NCBI RefSeq assembly: GCF_002858925.1
Contig: NZ_PJRS01000041.1
Span: 124,001-188,000, forward strand
DNA: 64,000 nucleotides
From: Caulobacter zeae
GTDB lineage: Bacteria > Pseudomonadota > Alphaproteobacteria > Caulobacterales > Caulobacteraceae
Direction: 5' to 3'
Numbering within the stretch: the first letter of the stretch is position 1; each line of letters starts with the position of its first letter. Shown here piece by piece: positions 8,744-18,479 of the stretch. The translations under genes were made by a program, and so were the position numbers. The notes below the pieces were generated by a model. It ran no database searches, was not told the DNA's origin, and was given only the letters and a program-made list of their open reading frames with translations.

Positions 8744-10879
8744 ATGAGTTCTTGGCTTTACGTAGCCATCGGCGCCGGGCTTCTGGCGGTGCTGTATGGT
8801 GCGGTTCAGACCGCCAGGCTTTTGAAGGCCTCGCCGGGCGATGCGAAGATGCAGGAAATCGCCGCGGCCATTCAGGAAGGCGCCCAGGCCTATCTGAACC
8901 GTCAGTACACGACCATCGCCATCGTCGGCGTCGTGGTCGTCGCCGTTCTGGCTTTCTTCTTCAAGGGCTGGGAACAGCCGGTGGGCTTCGCGCTGGGCGC
9001 GATCCTGTCGGGGCTGGCGGGCTTCGCCGGCATGCTGATCTCGGTGCGCGCCAATGTCCGCACCGCCCAGGCCTCGTCCGAGGGGCTGGGTAAGGGCCTG
9101 TCGATGGCCTTCACCTCGGGCGCGGTCACCGGCATGCTGGTGGCGGGCTTCGCGCTGATCGGGGTGGCGGGCTATTTCGCCCTGCTGCTGTCGGTCGGGC
9201 ATGAGGGCACCGACCGGGTCGTCATCGACTCGCTGGTGGCGCTGGGCTTCGGCGCCAGCTTGATCTCGATCTTCGCCCGCCTCGGCGGCGGCATCTTCAC
9301 CAAGGGGGCCGACGTGGGCGGCGACCTCGTCGGCAAGGTCGAGGCCGGCATCCCCGAGGACGACCCCCGCAACGCCGCGACCATCGCCGACAACGTGGGC
9401 GACAATGTCGGCGACTGCGCCGGCATGGCCGCCGACCTGTTCGAGACCTACGCAGTGACCACGGTAGCCACCATGGTGCTGGCGGCGATCTTCTTCACCG
9501 GCACCGACGTCGTCGGCTCGATGATGCTGCTGCCGCTGGCCATCTGCGCGGTCTGCATCGTCACTTCGATCGTCGGCGCCTTCTTCGTCCGCCTGGGCAA
9601 GAAGAACAACATCATGGGGGCCCTCTATCAGGGCCTAATCGTCACCGGGCTCCTGTCGATCCCGGCCGTGTGGTGGGTGATCCATCAGCTGGTGCCGACC
9701 TCGATCGAGCTGGACGGCCGCCTGTTCACCGCGAACAACCTGTTCTACTGCGGCCTCGTGGGCCTGGCGGTGACGGCGCTGATCGTGGTGATCACCGAGT
9801 ACTACACCGGCACGGGCTTCCGGCCGGTGAAGTCGGTGGCCCAGGCCTCGGTCTCCGGTCACGGCACAAACGTCATCCAGGGCCTGGCCATGTCGCTGGA
9901 GTCCACGGCCCTGCCGGCCCTGACCATCATCGTCGGCATCGTCGTGACCTACAACCTGGCGGGGCTGTTCGGCATCGCCATCGCCACCACCACCATGCTG
10001 TCCCTGGCCGGCTTCATCGTCGCCCTGGACGCCTTCGGCCCCGTCACCGACAACGCCGGCGGCATCGCCGAGATGGCCGGCCTTCCCCCGGAAGTCCGCG
10101 TCACCACCGACGCCCTGGACGCGGTCGGCAATACCACCAAGGCCGTCACCAAGGGCTACGCCATCGGTTCGGCGGGCCTGGGGGCGCTGGTGCTGTTCGC
10201 GGCCTATACCGAGGACCTGAAGTTCTTCTCCGAGAACGCCGCGCCCGGCAGCTTCTTCGACGGCATGGGGGCGGTCAGCTTCGACCTGTCCAACCCTTAC
10301 GTCGTGGTCGGCCTGCTGTTCGGCGGCCTGCTGCCCTTCCTGTTCGGGGGTCTGTCGATGACCGCCGTAGGCCGCGCGGCCGAGTCGGTGGTGGCCGAGG
10401 TCCGTCGCCAGTTCCGCGAAAACCCGGGCATCATGACCTACGAGACCAAGCCCGAATACGGCAAGGCCGTGGACATCCTGACCAAGGCCGCCATCCGCGA
10501 GATGATCGTGCCCTCCCTGCTGCCGGTGGTCTCGCCGGTGGTGCTGTTCTTCGTCATCAACGCCATCGCCGGCAAGGTCGACGCCTTCGCCAGCCTTGGC
10601 GCCATGCTGATGGGGGTGATCGTCACCGGCCTGTTCGTCGCCATCTCGATGACTAGCGGCGGCGGCGCCTGGGACAACGCCAAGAAGGTGATCGAGGAAG
10701 GCTTCACCGACAAGGACGGCGTCCTGCACACGAAGGGCGGTGACACCCACAAGGCGGCCGTCACCGGCGACACCGTCGGCGACCCCTACAAGGACACCTC
10801 GGGTCCCGCCGTGAACCCGATGATCAAGATCACCAACATCGTGGCCCTGCTGCTTCTGGCGGTGCTGGCCCACGGGTGA
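8744..10879 (+). CDS. hppA: membrane-bound proton-translocating pyrophosphatase
   Basis: Couples pyrophosphate hydrolysis to ion pumping across the inner membrane. The 711-residue protein is mostly membrane helices. The substrate-binding loop reads [21 protein letters not shown] followed by [16 protein letters not shown], and the C-terminal repeat reads GAWDNAKK and [15 protein letters not shown]. The segment [18 protein letters not shown] has Lys where potassium-dependent enzymes have Ala, so this is the potassium-independent H+-pumping class (family knowledge). I use the ATG at 8744; an upstream extension in frame is not membrane-like. A hairpin (CCCCTCGTG pairing with CACGAAGGGG) lies in the leader just before the start. 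Confidence 0.96.
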   Translation: MSSWLYVAIGAGLLAVLYGAVQTARLLKASPGDAKMQEIAAAIQEGAQAYLNRQYTTIAIVGVVVVAVLAFFFKGWEQPVGFALGAILSGLAGFAGMLISVRANVRTAQASSEGLGKGLSMAFTSGAVTGMLVAGFALIGVAGYFALLLSVGHEGTDRVVIDSLVALGFGASLISIFARLGGGIFTKGADVGGDLVGKVEAGIPEDDPRNAATIADNVGDNVGDCAGMAADLFETYAVTTVATMVLAAIFFTGTDVVGSMMLLPLAICAVCIVTSIVGAFFVRLGKKNNIMGALYQGLIVTGLLSIPAVWWVIHQLVPTSIELDGRLFTANNLFYCGLVGLAVTALIVVITEYYTGTGFRPVKSVAQASVSGHGTNVIQGLAMSLESTALPALTIIVGIVVTYNLAGLFGIAIATTTMLSLAGFIVALDAFGPVTDNAGGIAEMAGLPPEVRVTTDALDAVGNTTKAVTKGYAIGSAGLGALVLFAAYTEDLKFFSENAAPGSFFDGMGAVSFDLSNPYVVVGLLFGGLLPFLFGGLSMTAVGRAAESVVAEVRRQFRENPGIMTYETKPEYGKAVDILTKAAIREMIVPSLLPVVSPVVLFFVINAIAGKVDAFASLGAMLMGVIVTGLFVAISMTSGGGAWDNAKKVIEEGFTDKDGVLHTKGGDTHKAAVTGDTVGDPYKDTSGPAVNPMIKITNIVALLLLAVLAHG

Positions 10880-10903
10880 GGCTGCGATACCACTGAATCG
10901 AGA

Positions 10904-10938
10904 ACGCCCCGGAGTTCGCGCTCCGGGGCGTTTTCTTT
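10904..10938 (+). terminator. intrinsic terminator after hppA
   Basis: An 11-bp perfect stem (10904-10914 with 10921-10931), a TTCGCG loop and a T-rich tract to 10938. It ends the hppA transcript 25 bases after the stop codon. Confidence 0.92.
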
Positions 10939-10997
10939 TGTCGGCCCTGCGGCCGGGATGACGTGCGTAGGGCCAAGGGGAGGGTGTCAGGCCTCCC

Positions 10998-11552
10998 TCA
11001 GTAACAGTCTTCCGGATCGAACGCCTGGACCTCCGACTCGCCGCCCAGCGCTGTCGGCTCCGGCTGGGCGCCGCGTCGCTCGTCGCCGGCGAAGTCGTGA
11101 TCGATGCGCCGACGGCGGCAGGGGCCGAAATAGGCCTCGGTGCGGACGAAGTCGCGCGGGTTGTTGATGACCTCGTTGATGCGGTGCATCACCCCGCGCG
11201 CCGTCAGCGGCTTGGCCAGGAACTCGGTCACCCCGGCCATCCGGGCCTCGTCCAGGCTGCGGCGGGTGGCGTGACCGGTCATCATGATGATCGGCGTGTA
11301 CGGGTTGGGACTGGCCTGCGAGTTGCGGACCCAGTGCACGAACGACAACCCGTCCACCGGCTGCATCATCAGGTCGGTGAACACGATGTCGACCTCACGT
11401 TCGGAAAACAGCTTCAGCCCCTCGACGCCGTCGCCGGCCTCGAGAATGCGCCGCACCCCGGCGGACTTCAGGATCGCGGCCAGGATGCCGCGCATGTTGG
11501 CGTTGTCGTCGACGATAAGCATCGTCAACGCCCGCAGATCGAGCGCGCTCAC
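10998..11552 (-). CDS. single-domain response regulator (CheY-like)
   Basis: A 184-residue receiver protein. From the GTG at 11552 (GGAG 6 bases upstream) the receiver motifs run in order: acidic pair in MLIVDDN, phospho-acceptor Asp in DIVFTDLMMQP, Thr in MMTGHA and Lys in FLAKPL. After the receiver there is only a 55-residue, Arg- and acid-rich tail (CRRRRIDHDFAGDERRG) with no recognisable output domain, so it probably acts by protein contact. An open frame continues upstream of the GTG but lacks family similarity. Confidence 0.88.
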   Translation of the reverse strand: MSALDLRALTMLIVDDNANMRGILAAILKSAGVRRILEAGDGVEGLKLFSEREVDIVFTDLMMQPVDGLSFVHWVRNSQASPNPYTPIIMMTGHATRRSLDEARMAGVTEFLAKPLTARGVMHRINEVINNPRDFVRTEAYFGPCRRRRIDHDFAGDERRGAQPEPTALGGESEVQAFDPEDCY

Positions 11553-11734
11553 GACCTTCTCCCCCAGAGCAACCGACGCCAGGGTTGGGGCCCCAGCGTC
11601 GATCAGACGGGAAGGTTGTGACGGGCGTGCTTGAGGAAACGTTGATGCGGCGACAAAAAGTCGCACGAAATCACGCGCTTATAGTCAAGCTTCGGTAAGG
11701 TTGAAGTGTCGGTTAACCGACACAGATCGTCAGC

Positions 11735-12223
11735 CTAGCGACGGTCGCCAGGACGGGTGCCGGGAACGCCTTCGTCGTCCTGGGGCAGCATGCCGCCGCG
11801 ACCGACGGTGCCGAGCAGCTGCTCGAGCACGGTCATCTCGCGACCGCGGGTCGGGGTCTCGCGGCCGTTGTAGGCGATGACCTTGCCGTCCTTCAGGGTG
11901 AAGGTGTCGACCGAGGCGACCTTCTCGTCGGCGGTGTTGAACTTGATGGCCACGACGTCGCGCTTGATCACGCGCGGCTTGTAGAAGGCCACGCGGTCGG
12001 TGGTCTGCGAGATGTAGTACCAGGCGTCGTTGTCGAAGGTGGAGACCGCCGACGGCGAGCCCAGCTTTTCGCGGACGGTGGACTTGCTGTCCTCGCCCAC
12101 CTTCATGTCGGCCGGCTTGGCCTCGATGGCCTGGAAGCCGGAATAGCTCGTCAGCGGCGTGCAGCCTCCGACGACGGCGGCGAGGCCGATGGCGGCGGCG
12201 GCGAAAACGGCGGGGCGAGACAT
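11735..12223 (-). CDS. bamE: outer membrane assembly lipoprotein BamE (SmpA/OmlA family)
   Basis: Component of the BAM complex that inserts beta-barrel proteins in the outer membrane. The 162-residue precursor has a lipoprotein signal ending VVGGC, with C21 the lipidated Cys. The core then carries VGEDSKSTVREKLGSPSAVSTFDNDAWYYIS, the alpha-alpha-beta BamE pattern including a Gly-x-Pro turn and a Trp-Tyr-Tyr strand. The C-terminal 40 residues are disordered. It is divergent from the Cbp3-type gene. Confidence 0.9.
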   Translation of the reverse strand: MSRPAVFAAAAIGLAAVVGGCTPLTSYSGFQAIEAKPADMKVGEDSKSTVREKLGSPSAVSTFDNDAWYYISQTTDRVAFYKPRVIKRDVVAIKFNTADEKVASVDTFTLKDGKVIAYNGRETPTRGREMTVLEQLLGTVGRGGMLPQDDEGVPGTRPGDRR

Positions 12224-12344
12224 AGAGGCTCCGGAACCGGAAGAAGGCTGGACTTTGACCTATCGCCCGCGCGGGCTTAGTTCAATGGCCCGCGTGGATG
12301 CTCAGGCCATCTAGTGGCGGCTCGCGGCGAAATAGAGGCGTGGA

Positions 12345-12875
12345 ATGTTTCTGGATTGGCTACTCAAGCCCAGGCCCGCGACGCTGGTGGGGGAAAAACT
12401 CTATGCATCGGCGACGGCCCAGGCTCGATCTTCACGATTCTATGCGGAGTTGGGCGTTCGCGACTCGATGGAGGGCCGGTTCGAGCTCTTCACCCTGCAT
12501 GTGGTGCTGGTGATCGAGCGCCTGAAAGGGCAGGGCGAAGCCGCCGCCGAGACCTCGCAGGCGGTGTTTGATTCCTATGTTCGGGGCCTCGACGACGCCT
12601 TCCGCCAGATCGGCGTGTCCGACACCGCCGTCGGCAAGAAGATGAAGAAGCTGGCCGGCGCCTTCTACGGCCGGCTGAAAACCTATGACGAGGCCTTCGC
12701 GACGCTGCCGAACGCCGCCGAACTGGACGCCGCCCTGGCCCGCACCGTTTTCGAGGAGCGGGGCGAGGGTGACGTGGCGTCCGTTAGCGCCTATGTGCGG
12801 TCGGCGCGCGAAGCTCTGGCGGAGCAGTCGCTGGACGCCTTGTTGAACGGAGAAGTGCAATGGCCGAACGTCTGA
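12345..12875 (+). CDS. ubiquinol-cytochrome c chaperone (Cbp3 family)
   Basis: A 176-residue alpha-helical protein with the family pattern: YASATAQARSSRFYAELGVRDSMEGRFELFTLH near the start, then FDSYVRGLDDAFRQIGVSDTAVGKKMK and AFYGRLKTYDEAF. The mitochondrial homologue Cbp3 assists bc1 complex assembly. The 3' end overlaps the next gene by 16 bases, and this pair next to plsX-fabH is a usual alphaproteobacterial arrangement. Confidence 0.9.
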   Translation: MFLDWLLKPRPATLVGEKLYASATAQARSSRFYAELGVRDSMEGRFELFTLHVVLVIERLKGQGEAAAETSQAVFDSYVRGLDDAFRQIGVSDTAVGKKMKKLAGAFYGRLKTYDEAFATLPNAAELDAALARTVFEERGEGDVASVSAYVRSAREALAEQSLDALLNGEVQWPNV

Positions 12876-13399
12876 CCGATCCCTGGCCCTGCACCGTCAC
12901 CCTGGCCCGCGTCGACCGCGGCGGGGTGGACCTGAAGCTCACGCCCGACGAAACCGTGCGCAAGGCCATCGCCAAGCAACTGGGCCTGGTGTCGCTGGAT
13001 CAGCTTGAAGCCCAGGTCTATCTGCGTTCGTGGATGGATGGGGCCGAGGTGTCGGGCGTGCTGCGCGCTCGCGTGGTGCAGACCTGCGGCGTCAGCGGCG
13101 AGGATTTCGAGACCCCCATCGACGCCCGCTTCAGCCTGCACGTGCTGCCGGCCAACAGCGAGCACGCGCCCCAGGACGAGGGCGGCGAGCTGGGCCTCGA
13201 CCCGGACGGCGACGATCCGCCCGACGTGCTGGAAGGCGAGGCGATCGACGTCTCCGGCTATGTCATCGAGCACTTGGCGCTGGAGCTGGACCCGTTCCCG
13301 CGCAAGCCGGGCGCGGTGTTCGTGCAACCGCCCGAACCCGTTGAGCTTTCTCCCTTCGCGGCCCTGAAGGGGCTTAAAACGAAGGGCGACGAGGGCTGA
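12860..13399 (+). CDS. DUF177 (YceD-like) protein
   Basis: A 179-residue acidic protein of the DUF177/YceD family, linked in other bacteria to 23S rRNA and fatty-acid gene clusters. Seen: the central strand VSGVLRARVVQTCGVSGEDFE, an acidic Gly/Asp loop (DPDGDDPPDVLEGEAIDV) and the C-terminal helix YVIEHLALELDPFPRKPGA. In many bacteria rpmF separates this gene from plsX; here plsX follows directly. Confidence 0.87.
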   Translation: MAERLTDPWPCTVTLARVDRGGVDLKLTPDETVRKAIAKQLGLVSLDQLEAQVYLRSWMDGAEVSGVLRARVVQTCGVSGEDFETPIDARFSLHVLPANSEHAPQDEGGELGLDPDGDDPPDVLEGEAIDVSGYVIEHLALELDPFPRKPGAVFVQPPEPVELSPFAALKGLKTKGDEG

Positions 13400-13483
13400 G
13401 TTGGCCCTTACGCCTTCCGGCGTGATATCACGCCGGGGAATCATCGGCCGCGTCGCGACCGTCTAAGGAGTCGATAGCGCCTC

Positions 13484-14566
13484 GTGCCCAAGCCTGTAGT
13501 CATCTCGATCGACGCCATGGGCGGAGATCACGGTCCGCCCGTGGTCGTTCCGGCGCTGGAGATCGCGGCCAAGACCCTGCCTGACGTGCGCTTCCTGGTG
13601 CACGGCGACGAGGTCGCGCTGAACGCCGAACTGGCGCGCGCGCCGGCCGCGCGGGCGGTCTGCACCGTCGTCCACACCGACAAGTCCATCGCCATGGACG
13701 AAAAGCCGGCCCAGGCCATGCGCCGGGGCAAGGGCTCCAGCCTCTGGAACGCCGTCGAGGCGATCCGCTCCGGCGAAGCCGCCGCCTGTGTTTCGGCCGG
13801 CAACACCGGCGCCCTGATGGCGATCTCCAAGCTGATCCTGCGCATGAGCGCCGATCTGGAGCGCCCCGCCATCGTCGCCTCCTGGCCGACCATGAAGGGG
13901 GTCTCGGCGGTGCTGGACGTCGGCGCCAATGTCGAGAGCGACGCCGAGCAGTTGGTCGAGTTCGCCATCATGGGCGCGGCCTTCCACCACGCCGTGCACG
14001 GCTCGGAACGCCCGACCGTGGGCCTGCTCAATGTCGGCTCCGAAGAGCAGAAGGGCCACGAGGAGGTGCGCGAGGCGCATCGCATCCTCCAGGACAGTCC
14101 GCATTTCGACTTCGACTATCGGGGCTTCGTCGAGGGCACCGACATCGCCTACGGCACGGTGGACGTGGTCGTCACCGACGGCTTCACCGGCAATGTCGCC
14201 CTGAAGACCGCCGAGGGCCTGGCCCGGTTCTTCGGCAATGAGATCAAGCAAACCCTGACCGCCGGCCCGCTGGCCATGCTGGGCGCGCTGATCGCTTCGG
14301 GCTCGCTGAAGAAGATGAAGCAGCGCCTGGATCCCGGCCGGGTCAACGGCGGGCCGCTGCTGGGCCTCAACGGTATTGTGGTGAAGAGCCACGGCGGCGC
14401 CGATTCCAACGGCTTCGCCTCGGCCGTGCGCGTGGCCGTGGACCTCGCGCGCAGCGACTTCACCGCCGAGATCGATCGTAATCTGAAGCGTCTGACCGCG
14501 GAAAAAGACCAAGCGGCCAAGGACGACGGCGCAGACAGCGCCGAAACCCAGGGAGCCGCCGAGTGA
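13484..14566 (+). CDS. plsX: phosphate acyltransferase PlsX
   Basis: Makes acyl-phosphate from acyl-ACP for phospholipid synthesis. The 360-residue sequence begins ISIDAMGGDHGPPVVVPA, the family hallmark, and includes VSAGNTGALMAISKL, PTMKGVSAVLDVGAN and VTDGFTGNVALKTAEG. A GTG start is used, with TAAGGAG about 13 bases upstream, rather far for a ribosome binding site. The last codons overlap the GTG start of fabH. Confidence 0.96.
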   Translation: MPKPVVISIDAMGGDHGPPVVVPALEIAAKTLPDVRFLVHGDEVALNAELARAPAARAVCTVVHTDKSIAMDEKPAQAMRRGKGSSLWNAVEAIRSGEAAACVSAGNTGALMAISKLILRMSADLERPAIVASWPTMKGVSAVLDVGANVESDAEQLVEFAIMGAAFHHAVHGSERPTVGLLNVGSEEQKGHEEVREAHRILQDSPHFDFDYRGFVEGTDIAYGTVDVVVTDGFTGNVALKTAEGLARFFGNEIKQTLTAGPLAMLGALIASGSLKKMKQRLDPGRVNGGPLLGLNGIVVKSHGGADSNGFASAVRVAVDLARSDFTAEIDRNLKRLTAEKDQAAKDDGADSAETQGAAE

Positions 14567-15540
14567 GCGTAGTTCGCAGCGTGGTGACCGGCGTCGGGGC
14601 CTACCTGCCGCCGCAGATCGTCACCAACGAAGACCTGTCGAAGATCGTCGACACGTCCGACGAGTGGATCATCGAGCGCACGGGCATCCGCCAGCGCCAC
14701 AAGGCCGCCGACGACCAGGCCGTGTCCGACCTGGCCGTGGAAGCGGCCAAGCAGGCGCTGGAGCGGGCCGGCAAGACCGCCGCCGACGTCGACCTGATCA
14801 TCGTCGCAACCACGACGCCCGACCTGACCTTCCCGGCCACCGCCACCATCGTCCAGCGCAAGCTGGGCGCAGGCGTCGGCATCGCCTTCGACGTCCAGGC
14901 CGTGTGCTCGGGCTTCGTCTACGCCCTGTCGGTGGCCGACGGCTTCATCGCCCGCGGCAACGCCAAGTGCGCGCTGGTGATCGGCGCCGAGGCCATGACC
15001 CGCCTGATGGACTGGACCGACCGCGGCACCTGCGTGCTGTTCGGCGACGGCGCCGGCGCGGTGGTGCTGGAGCCGCAGGAAGGCGAGGGGACCACCGCCG
15101 ATCGCGGCATGCTGGGCTTCGCCCTGCGCGCCGACGGGACCAAGCAGGACCTGCTCTATGTCGACGGCGGACCGTCGACCACGGGCACGGTCGGCAAGCT
15201 GCGGATGCTGGGCAACCAGGTCTTCAAGCACGCGGTGATCAACATCTCCGAGGCCATCCACGCCGCCGCCGAGAAGGCCGGCGTGAGCGTGCCCGAGGTC
15301 GACTGGTTCATTCCACACCAGGCCAACCAGCGAATCCTGCAAGGCGTGGCCAATCGCTGCGGCATTGACGAGGAAAAGGTGATCTCGACGGTGGCGCTGC
15401 ACGCCAACACCTCGGCCGCCTCGATTCCCCTGGCTTTCGCCCACGGGGTCGCGGACGGTCGGATCAAGCCGGGCGACCTGCTGCTGCTCGAGGCGATGGG
15501 CGGCGGCCTCACGTGGGGCGCCTGCGTCCTGCGCCTTTGA
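14563..15540 (+). CDS. fabH: beta-ketoacyl-ACP synthase III
   Basis: Starts fatty-acid elongation by condensing acetyl-CoA with malonyl-ACP. The 325-residue protein has the catalytic triad: C115 in DVQAVCSGFVYAL, His in IPHQANQRIL and Asn in HANTSAASIPLA, plus the GGGLTWGACVLRL C terminus. The GTG start overlaps the plsX stop, so translation is coupled. Confidence 0.97.
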   Translation: MSVVRSVVTGVGAYLPPQIVTNEDLSKIVDTSDEWIIERTGIRQRHKAADDQAVSDLAVEAAKQALERAGKTAADVDLIIVATTTPDLTFPATATIVQRKLGAGVGIAFDVQAVCSGFVYALSVADGFIARGNAKCALVIGAEAMTRLMDWTDRGTCVLFGDGAGAVVLEPQEGEGTTADRGMLGFALRADGTKQDLLYVDGGPSTTGTVGKLRMLGNQVFKHAVINISEAIHAAAEKAGVSVPEVDWFIPHQANQRILQGVANRCGIDEEKVISTVALHANTSAASIPLAFAHGVADGRIKPGDLLLLEAMGGGLTWGACVLRL

Positions 15541-15762
15541 TGCTCACGGACGAAGCTTGACCTTGGGTTGGCGCATGGCCTGCTTCAGCATATGAAGTAT
15601 CCGGCTTGACCCTTTGACTTCATGCGGTATTCGCGGCATGCAGTCTCAAGTTGACGAGGTCTTGTCGCGCGAGATCGGGGCTTTCGTGCGCCCCTTTCGC
15701 AAGGCGGGCCGATTGGCGCGGACCGTGCTGAGTTCGCGCATTTGAAGCGTATAGGGGGCGTT

Positions 15763-16065
15763 ATGAAGGGTTCGACTCTGACCCGGGCTGACCTCTGCGA
15801 GGCCGTCCACGAGGAAGTAGGCCTGACTCGTCAGGACTGCGCCGGTCTCGTCGAGCGCACCCTCGATCTCGTGGCCGAGGCGCTCGAGAAGGGTGAGACG
15901 GTCAAGCTTTCCGGATTCGGTGTCTTCCAGGTCCGCGAGAAGCGGGCCCGGATGGGACGCAATCCCAAGACGGGCGAGCCGGCCGAGATCGAGCCGCGTC
16001 GCGTCATCGGCTTTAGGGCCTCCCAGGTGATGAAGGCGCGCATCGACAGCGCTCTGGACGACTAA
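15763..16065 (+). CDS. ihfA: integration host factor subunit alpha
   Basis: DNA-bending architectural protein. The 100-residue product starts [20 protein letters not shown] and contains [26 protein letters not shown], with the DNA-intercalating Pro of the RNP motif, and [15 protein letters not shown] chose the ATG at 15763 (AGGGGGCG upstream) over an in-frame TTG seven codons earlier. It is followed 12 bases later by merR. Confidence 0.96.
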   Translation: MKGSTLTRADLCEAVHEEVGLTRQDCAGLVERTLDLVAEALEKGETVKLSGFGVFQVREKRARMGRNPKTGEPAEIEPRRVIGFRASQVMKARIDSALDD

Positions 16066-16077
16066 GGAGTCCGTGCG

Positions 16078-16509
16078 GTGGCGAAGGGGCCGAACGCCTT
16101 CCGCACGATTTCAGAGGCCGCCGAGGAACTCGGCGTCCCCCAGCACGTCCTGCGTTTCTGGGAGACCAAGTTCTCTTTCATTCGCCCGATGAAACGGGCC
16201 GGCGGGCGGCGCTTCTACCGCCCGCAGGACATCGCCGTGCTGAACGGCGTGCGCGCGCTGCTGCATGCCGAGGGCTACACCATCAAGGGCGTCCAGAAGC
16301 TGCACCGCGAGCAGGGCGTGGCCCACGTCATCGCCGCGGGCCTGGGCCAGAACGGCGCGGCCTTCCTCGAATCTCCCATTGTCGACGACTTCGGCGATTC
16401 GACCGGTTCGGCGGCGCCCAGCCCCGAGCAGCGCCGTCGCCTTGTCGAGGCGCTGGACGACCTCACCAGCATAAAGGCCCGGCTGGACGGGCTTTTGACC
16501 CGTTCTTGA
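16078..16509 (+). CDS. MerR family transcriptional regulator
   Basis: A 143-residue regulator with an N-terminal winged helix-turn-helix: [25 protein letters not shown] then [20 protein letters not shown]. The C-terminal part is short and lacks a metal-binding Cys cluster. The ihfA-merR-tRNA-Pro order is common in Alphaproteobacteria. GTG start. Confidence 0.9.
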   Translation: MAKGPNAFRTISEAAEELGVPQHVLRFWETKFSFIRPMKRAGGRRFYRPQDIAVLNGVRALLHAEGYTIKGVQKLHREQGVAHVIAAGLGQNGAAFLESPIVDDFGDSTGSAAPSPEQRRRLVEALDDLTSIKARLDGLLTRS

Positions 16510-16582
16510 GGACTGTGGAAAACGCTCAGATTTCCGATTGCCGAGGCGAGGAGCGGCGCCTATAAGGGCGCTCCTTCCGCGT

Positions 16583-16659
<77 letters not shown>

Positions 16660-16695
16660 TTCTCTCCCTGGAGAGAACATCGCGGAAGAAACGCA

Positions 16696-16722
16696 AAGGC
16701 CGCCCTTCGGGGCGGCCTTTTT
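16696..16722 (+). terminator. intrinsic terminator after tRNA-Pro(GGG)
   Basis: A 10-bp stem (16696-16705 with 16710-16719) with a stable TTCG tetraloop and a short T run, ending 63 bases after the tRNA and just before the convergent DUF2842 gene. Confidence 0.9.
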
Positions 16723-16738
16723 CGTTTCCGGATTATCG

Positions 16739-16969
16739 CTAGCCGACGTCCAGCGGTTTGTCCGCCTTGCCCATCCACGTGATCAGCGGGATGACCGGCA
16801 GCACCCAGCCCATGCCCAGCGCCACGAAGTAGATCAGGTGTACGGCGCGGTTCATGGGCAGGTGGTCGTAGAGGCTGGTGAAGGCCCAGATCCAGCCCAG
16901 CAGGATGGCGACCACGCCGAGCGAACCGATCAGCTTGCGCAGGCGCGCCGGAATGAGGGGAGCGCTCAC
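16739..16969 (-). CDS. DUF2842 small membrane protein
   Basis: A 76-residue inner-membrane protein with two predicted helices (about residues 14-34 and 42-65) and the family ending WVLPVIPLITWM. Its start codon overlaps the stop of the upstream GlsB-like gene (GTGA), so the two are cotranslated. Function unknown. Confidence 0.87.
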   Translation of the reverse strand: MSAPLIPARLRKLIGSLGVVAILLGWIWAFTSLYDHLPMNRAVHLIYFVALGMGWVLPVIPLITWMGKADKPLDVG

Positions 16970-17217
16970 GCGGATCTCCGGAAGAGGCCGAGCACGGCCA
17001 GGAACAGGGTGGCGCCGACGGCCGAGACCACCAGGCTGCCGAGAAAGCCGGGGATGGCCAGATGCAGGCGCTGGGCGATGAAGGCGCCGATGAACGAGCC
17101 GATCACGCCGATCAGCAGCTTGATAAACAGGCTGTGGCGACGGGCCAGGGCCAGATCCGCGATCCAGCCGGCCAGGATGCCGATCACCACGGCGCTGAAC
17201 ACGCCTACGCCGCTCAT
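16966..17217 (-). CDS. GlsB/YeaQ/YmgE family membrane protein
   Basis: An 83-residue protein with three membrane helices and the family pattern: IGILAGWIADLAL, then LLIGVIGSFIGAFIAQRL and GSLVVSAVGATLFLAVLGL. Members are transglycosylase-associated or stress-response proteins of unknown mechanism. Confidence 0.88.
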   Translation of the reverse strand: MSGVGVFSAVVIGILAGWIADLALARRHSLFIKLLIGVIGSFIGAFIAQRLHLAIPGFLGSLVVSAVGATLFLAVLGLFRRSA

Positions 17218-17388
17218 TGCACTTCCCCCTGGAACGCGCTGCGCCCCCGCAGCGGGGTTACCATGCCACGGCCGGCCGTGCGCGTCATGGTTCCCTTAAG
17301 GCGACCGCAGGCATGGACAGCGGAGCTGTGGCGGGGGTAGGGGTCTAGCCGCCCCATTTAGGCCCAGAACAGGCGTTTTTTCGGCTTC

Positions 17389-18420
17389 ATGACTTCCTTC
17401 CTGCGTTCCGACCGTTCCGCCCCCGTGGCTATCTGGCTGTTCGTCTTGGCGGTGCTGGTCTTCGCCATGGTCGTGGTCGGCGGCGCCACGCGCCTGACCG
17501 ACTCGGGTCTGTCGATCACCCAGTGGAAGCCGATCATGGGCGCGCTGCCGCCGATGTCGGAGGACGCCTGGCGGGCCAATTTCGAGCTCTACAAGCAGAT
17601 TCCCCAGTACCACCTGGTGAACCCAGACATGACGCTGGAGGCCTACAAGGGCATCTTCTGGTGGGAATGGGCGCACCGGCTGCTGGGCCGCGTGGTGGGC
17701 GTCGCCTTCGCCGTTCCGTTCGCCTTCTTCCTCGTTCGCCGCATGCTGCCGCGCCGCCTGATCTGGCGCTGCGGGGCCATGCTGGCCCTGGGCGGCCTGC
17801 AGGGGCTCGTCGGCTGGTGGATGGTCTCCTCGGGCCTGTCCGAGCGCGTTTCGGTCGCGCCCGAGCGGCTGATGGTCCACTTAGGGTTGGCTCTGGCTCT
17901 CTTCGTGCTGCTGATCTGGACCGCGCTGGACGCCTGGAATGGCGCGCCGCGCGTCGAGGAGCGCAGCGACTGGCGCGGCTGGGCGCTGGGCTTCCTGGGC
18001 GCGGTGTTCTTCCAGAGCCTGCTGGGCGCGCTGGTGGCCGGCAACGACGCCGGCCTCGTCTACAACGACTGGCCGTTGATGAACGGTGCGCTGCTGCCTG
18101 ACCAGTACGCGGGCCATGGGTTCTGGGGCACCCTGGCCCATAGCCAGGGCGCGGTTCAACTGCACCACCGCCTGATGGCCTACGCCGTCTTCGCCGCCGC
18201 GATCGTCATCGCCGTCGGCGCGGCCCGTGCGCGTCGCCTGCCGCATGAGGCCAGGATCACCGCCTATGTCCTTCTGGGCGTGGTGACGTTGCAGGCGGGC
18301 CTGGGCGTCTGGACCCTGATGGCCGCCGTGCCGCTGAGCCTGGGCGTCCTGCACCAGGCCGGCGCGGCCGTGCTGCTGGGGGCGGCCACCGCCTTCGCCT
18401 GGCGAGTCCGCCGCCCGTAA
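17389..18420 (+). CDS. ctaA: heme A synthase (COX15/CtaA)
   Basis: Oxidises heme O to heme A for aa3-type cytochrome oxidase. The 343-residue inner-membrane protein has about eight helices. Heme-binding His signatures are visible: [50 protein letters not shown] and [10 protein letters not shown]. It stands alone between the small membrane-protein pair and the phosphatase. Confidence 0.95.
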   Translation: MTSFLRSDRSAPVAIWLFVLAVLVFAMVVVGGATRLTDSGLSITQWKPIMGALPPMSEDAWRANFELYKQIPQYHLVNPDMTLEAYKGIFWWEWAHRLLGRVVGVAFAVPFAFFLVRRMLPRRLIWRCGAMLALGGLQGLVGWWMVSSGLSERVSVAPERLMVHLGLALALFVLLIWTALDAWNGAPRVEERSDWRGWALGFLGAVFFQSLLGALVAGNDAGLVYNDWPLMNGALLPDQYAGHGFWGTLAHSQGAVQLHHRLMAYAVFAAAIVIAVGAARARRLPHEARITAYVLLGVVTLQAGLGVWTLMAAVPLSLGVLHQAGAAVLLGAATAFAWRVRRP

Positions 18421-18479
18421 GGGCGGTTTCCGCCGCGAGGCTCGAAGAACTGTCACGAAACTCCAGCAGAGCACGCGCG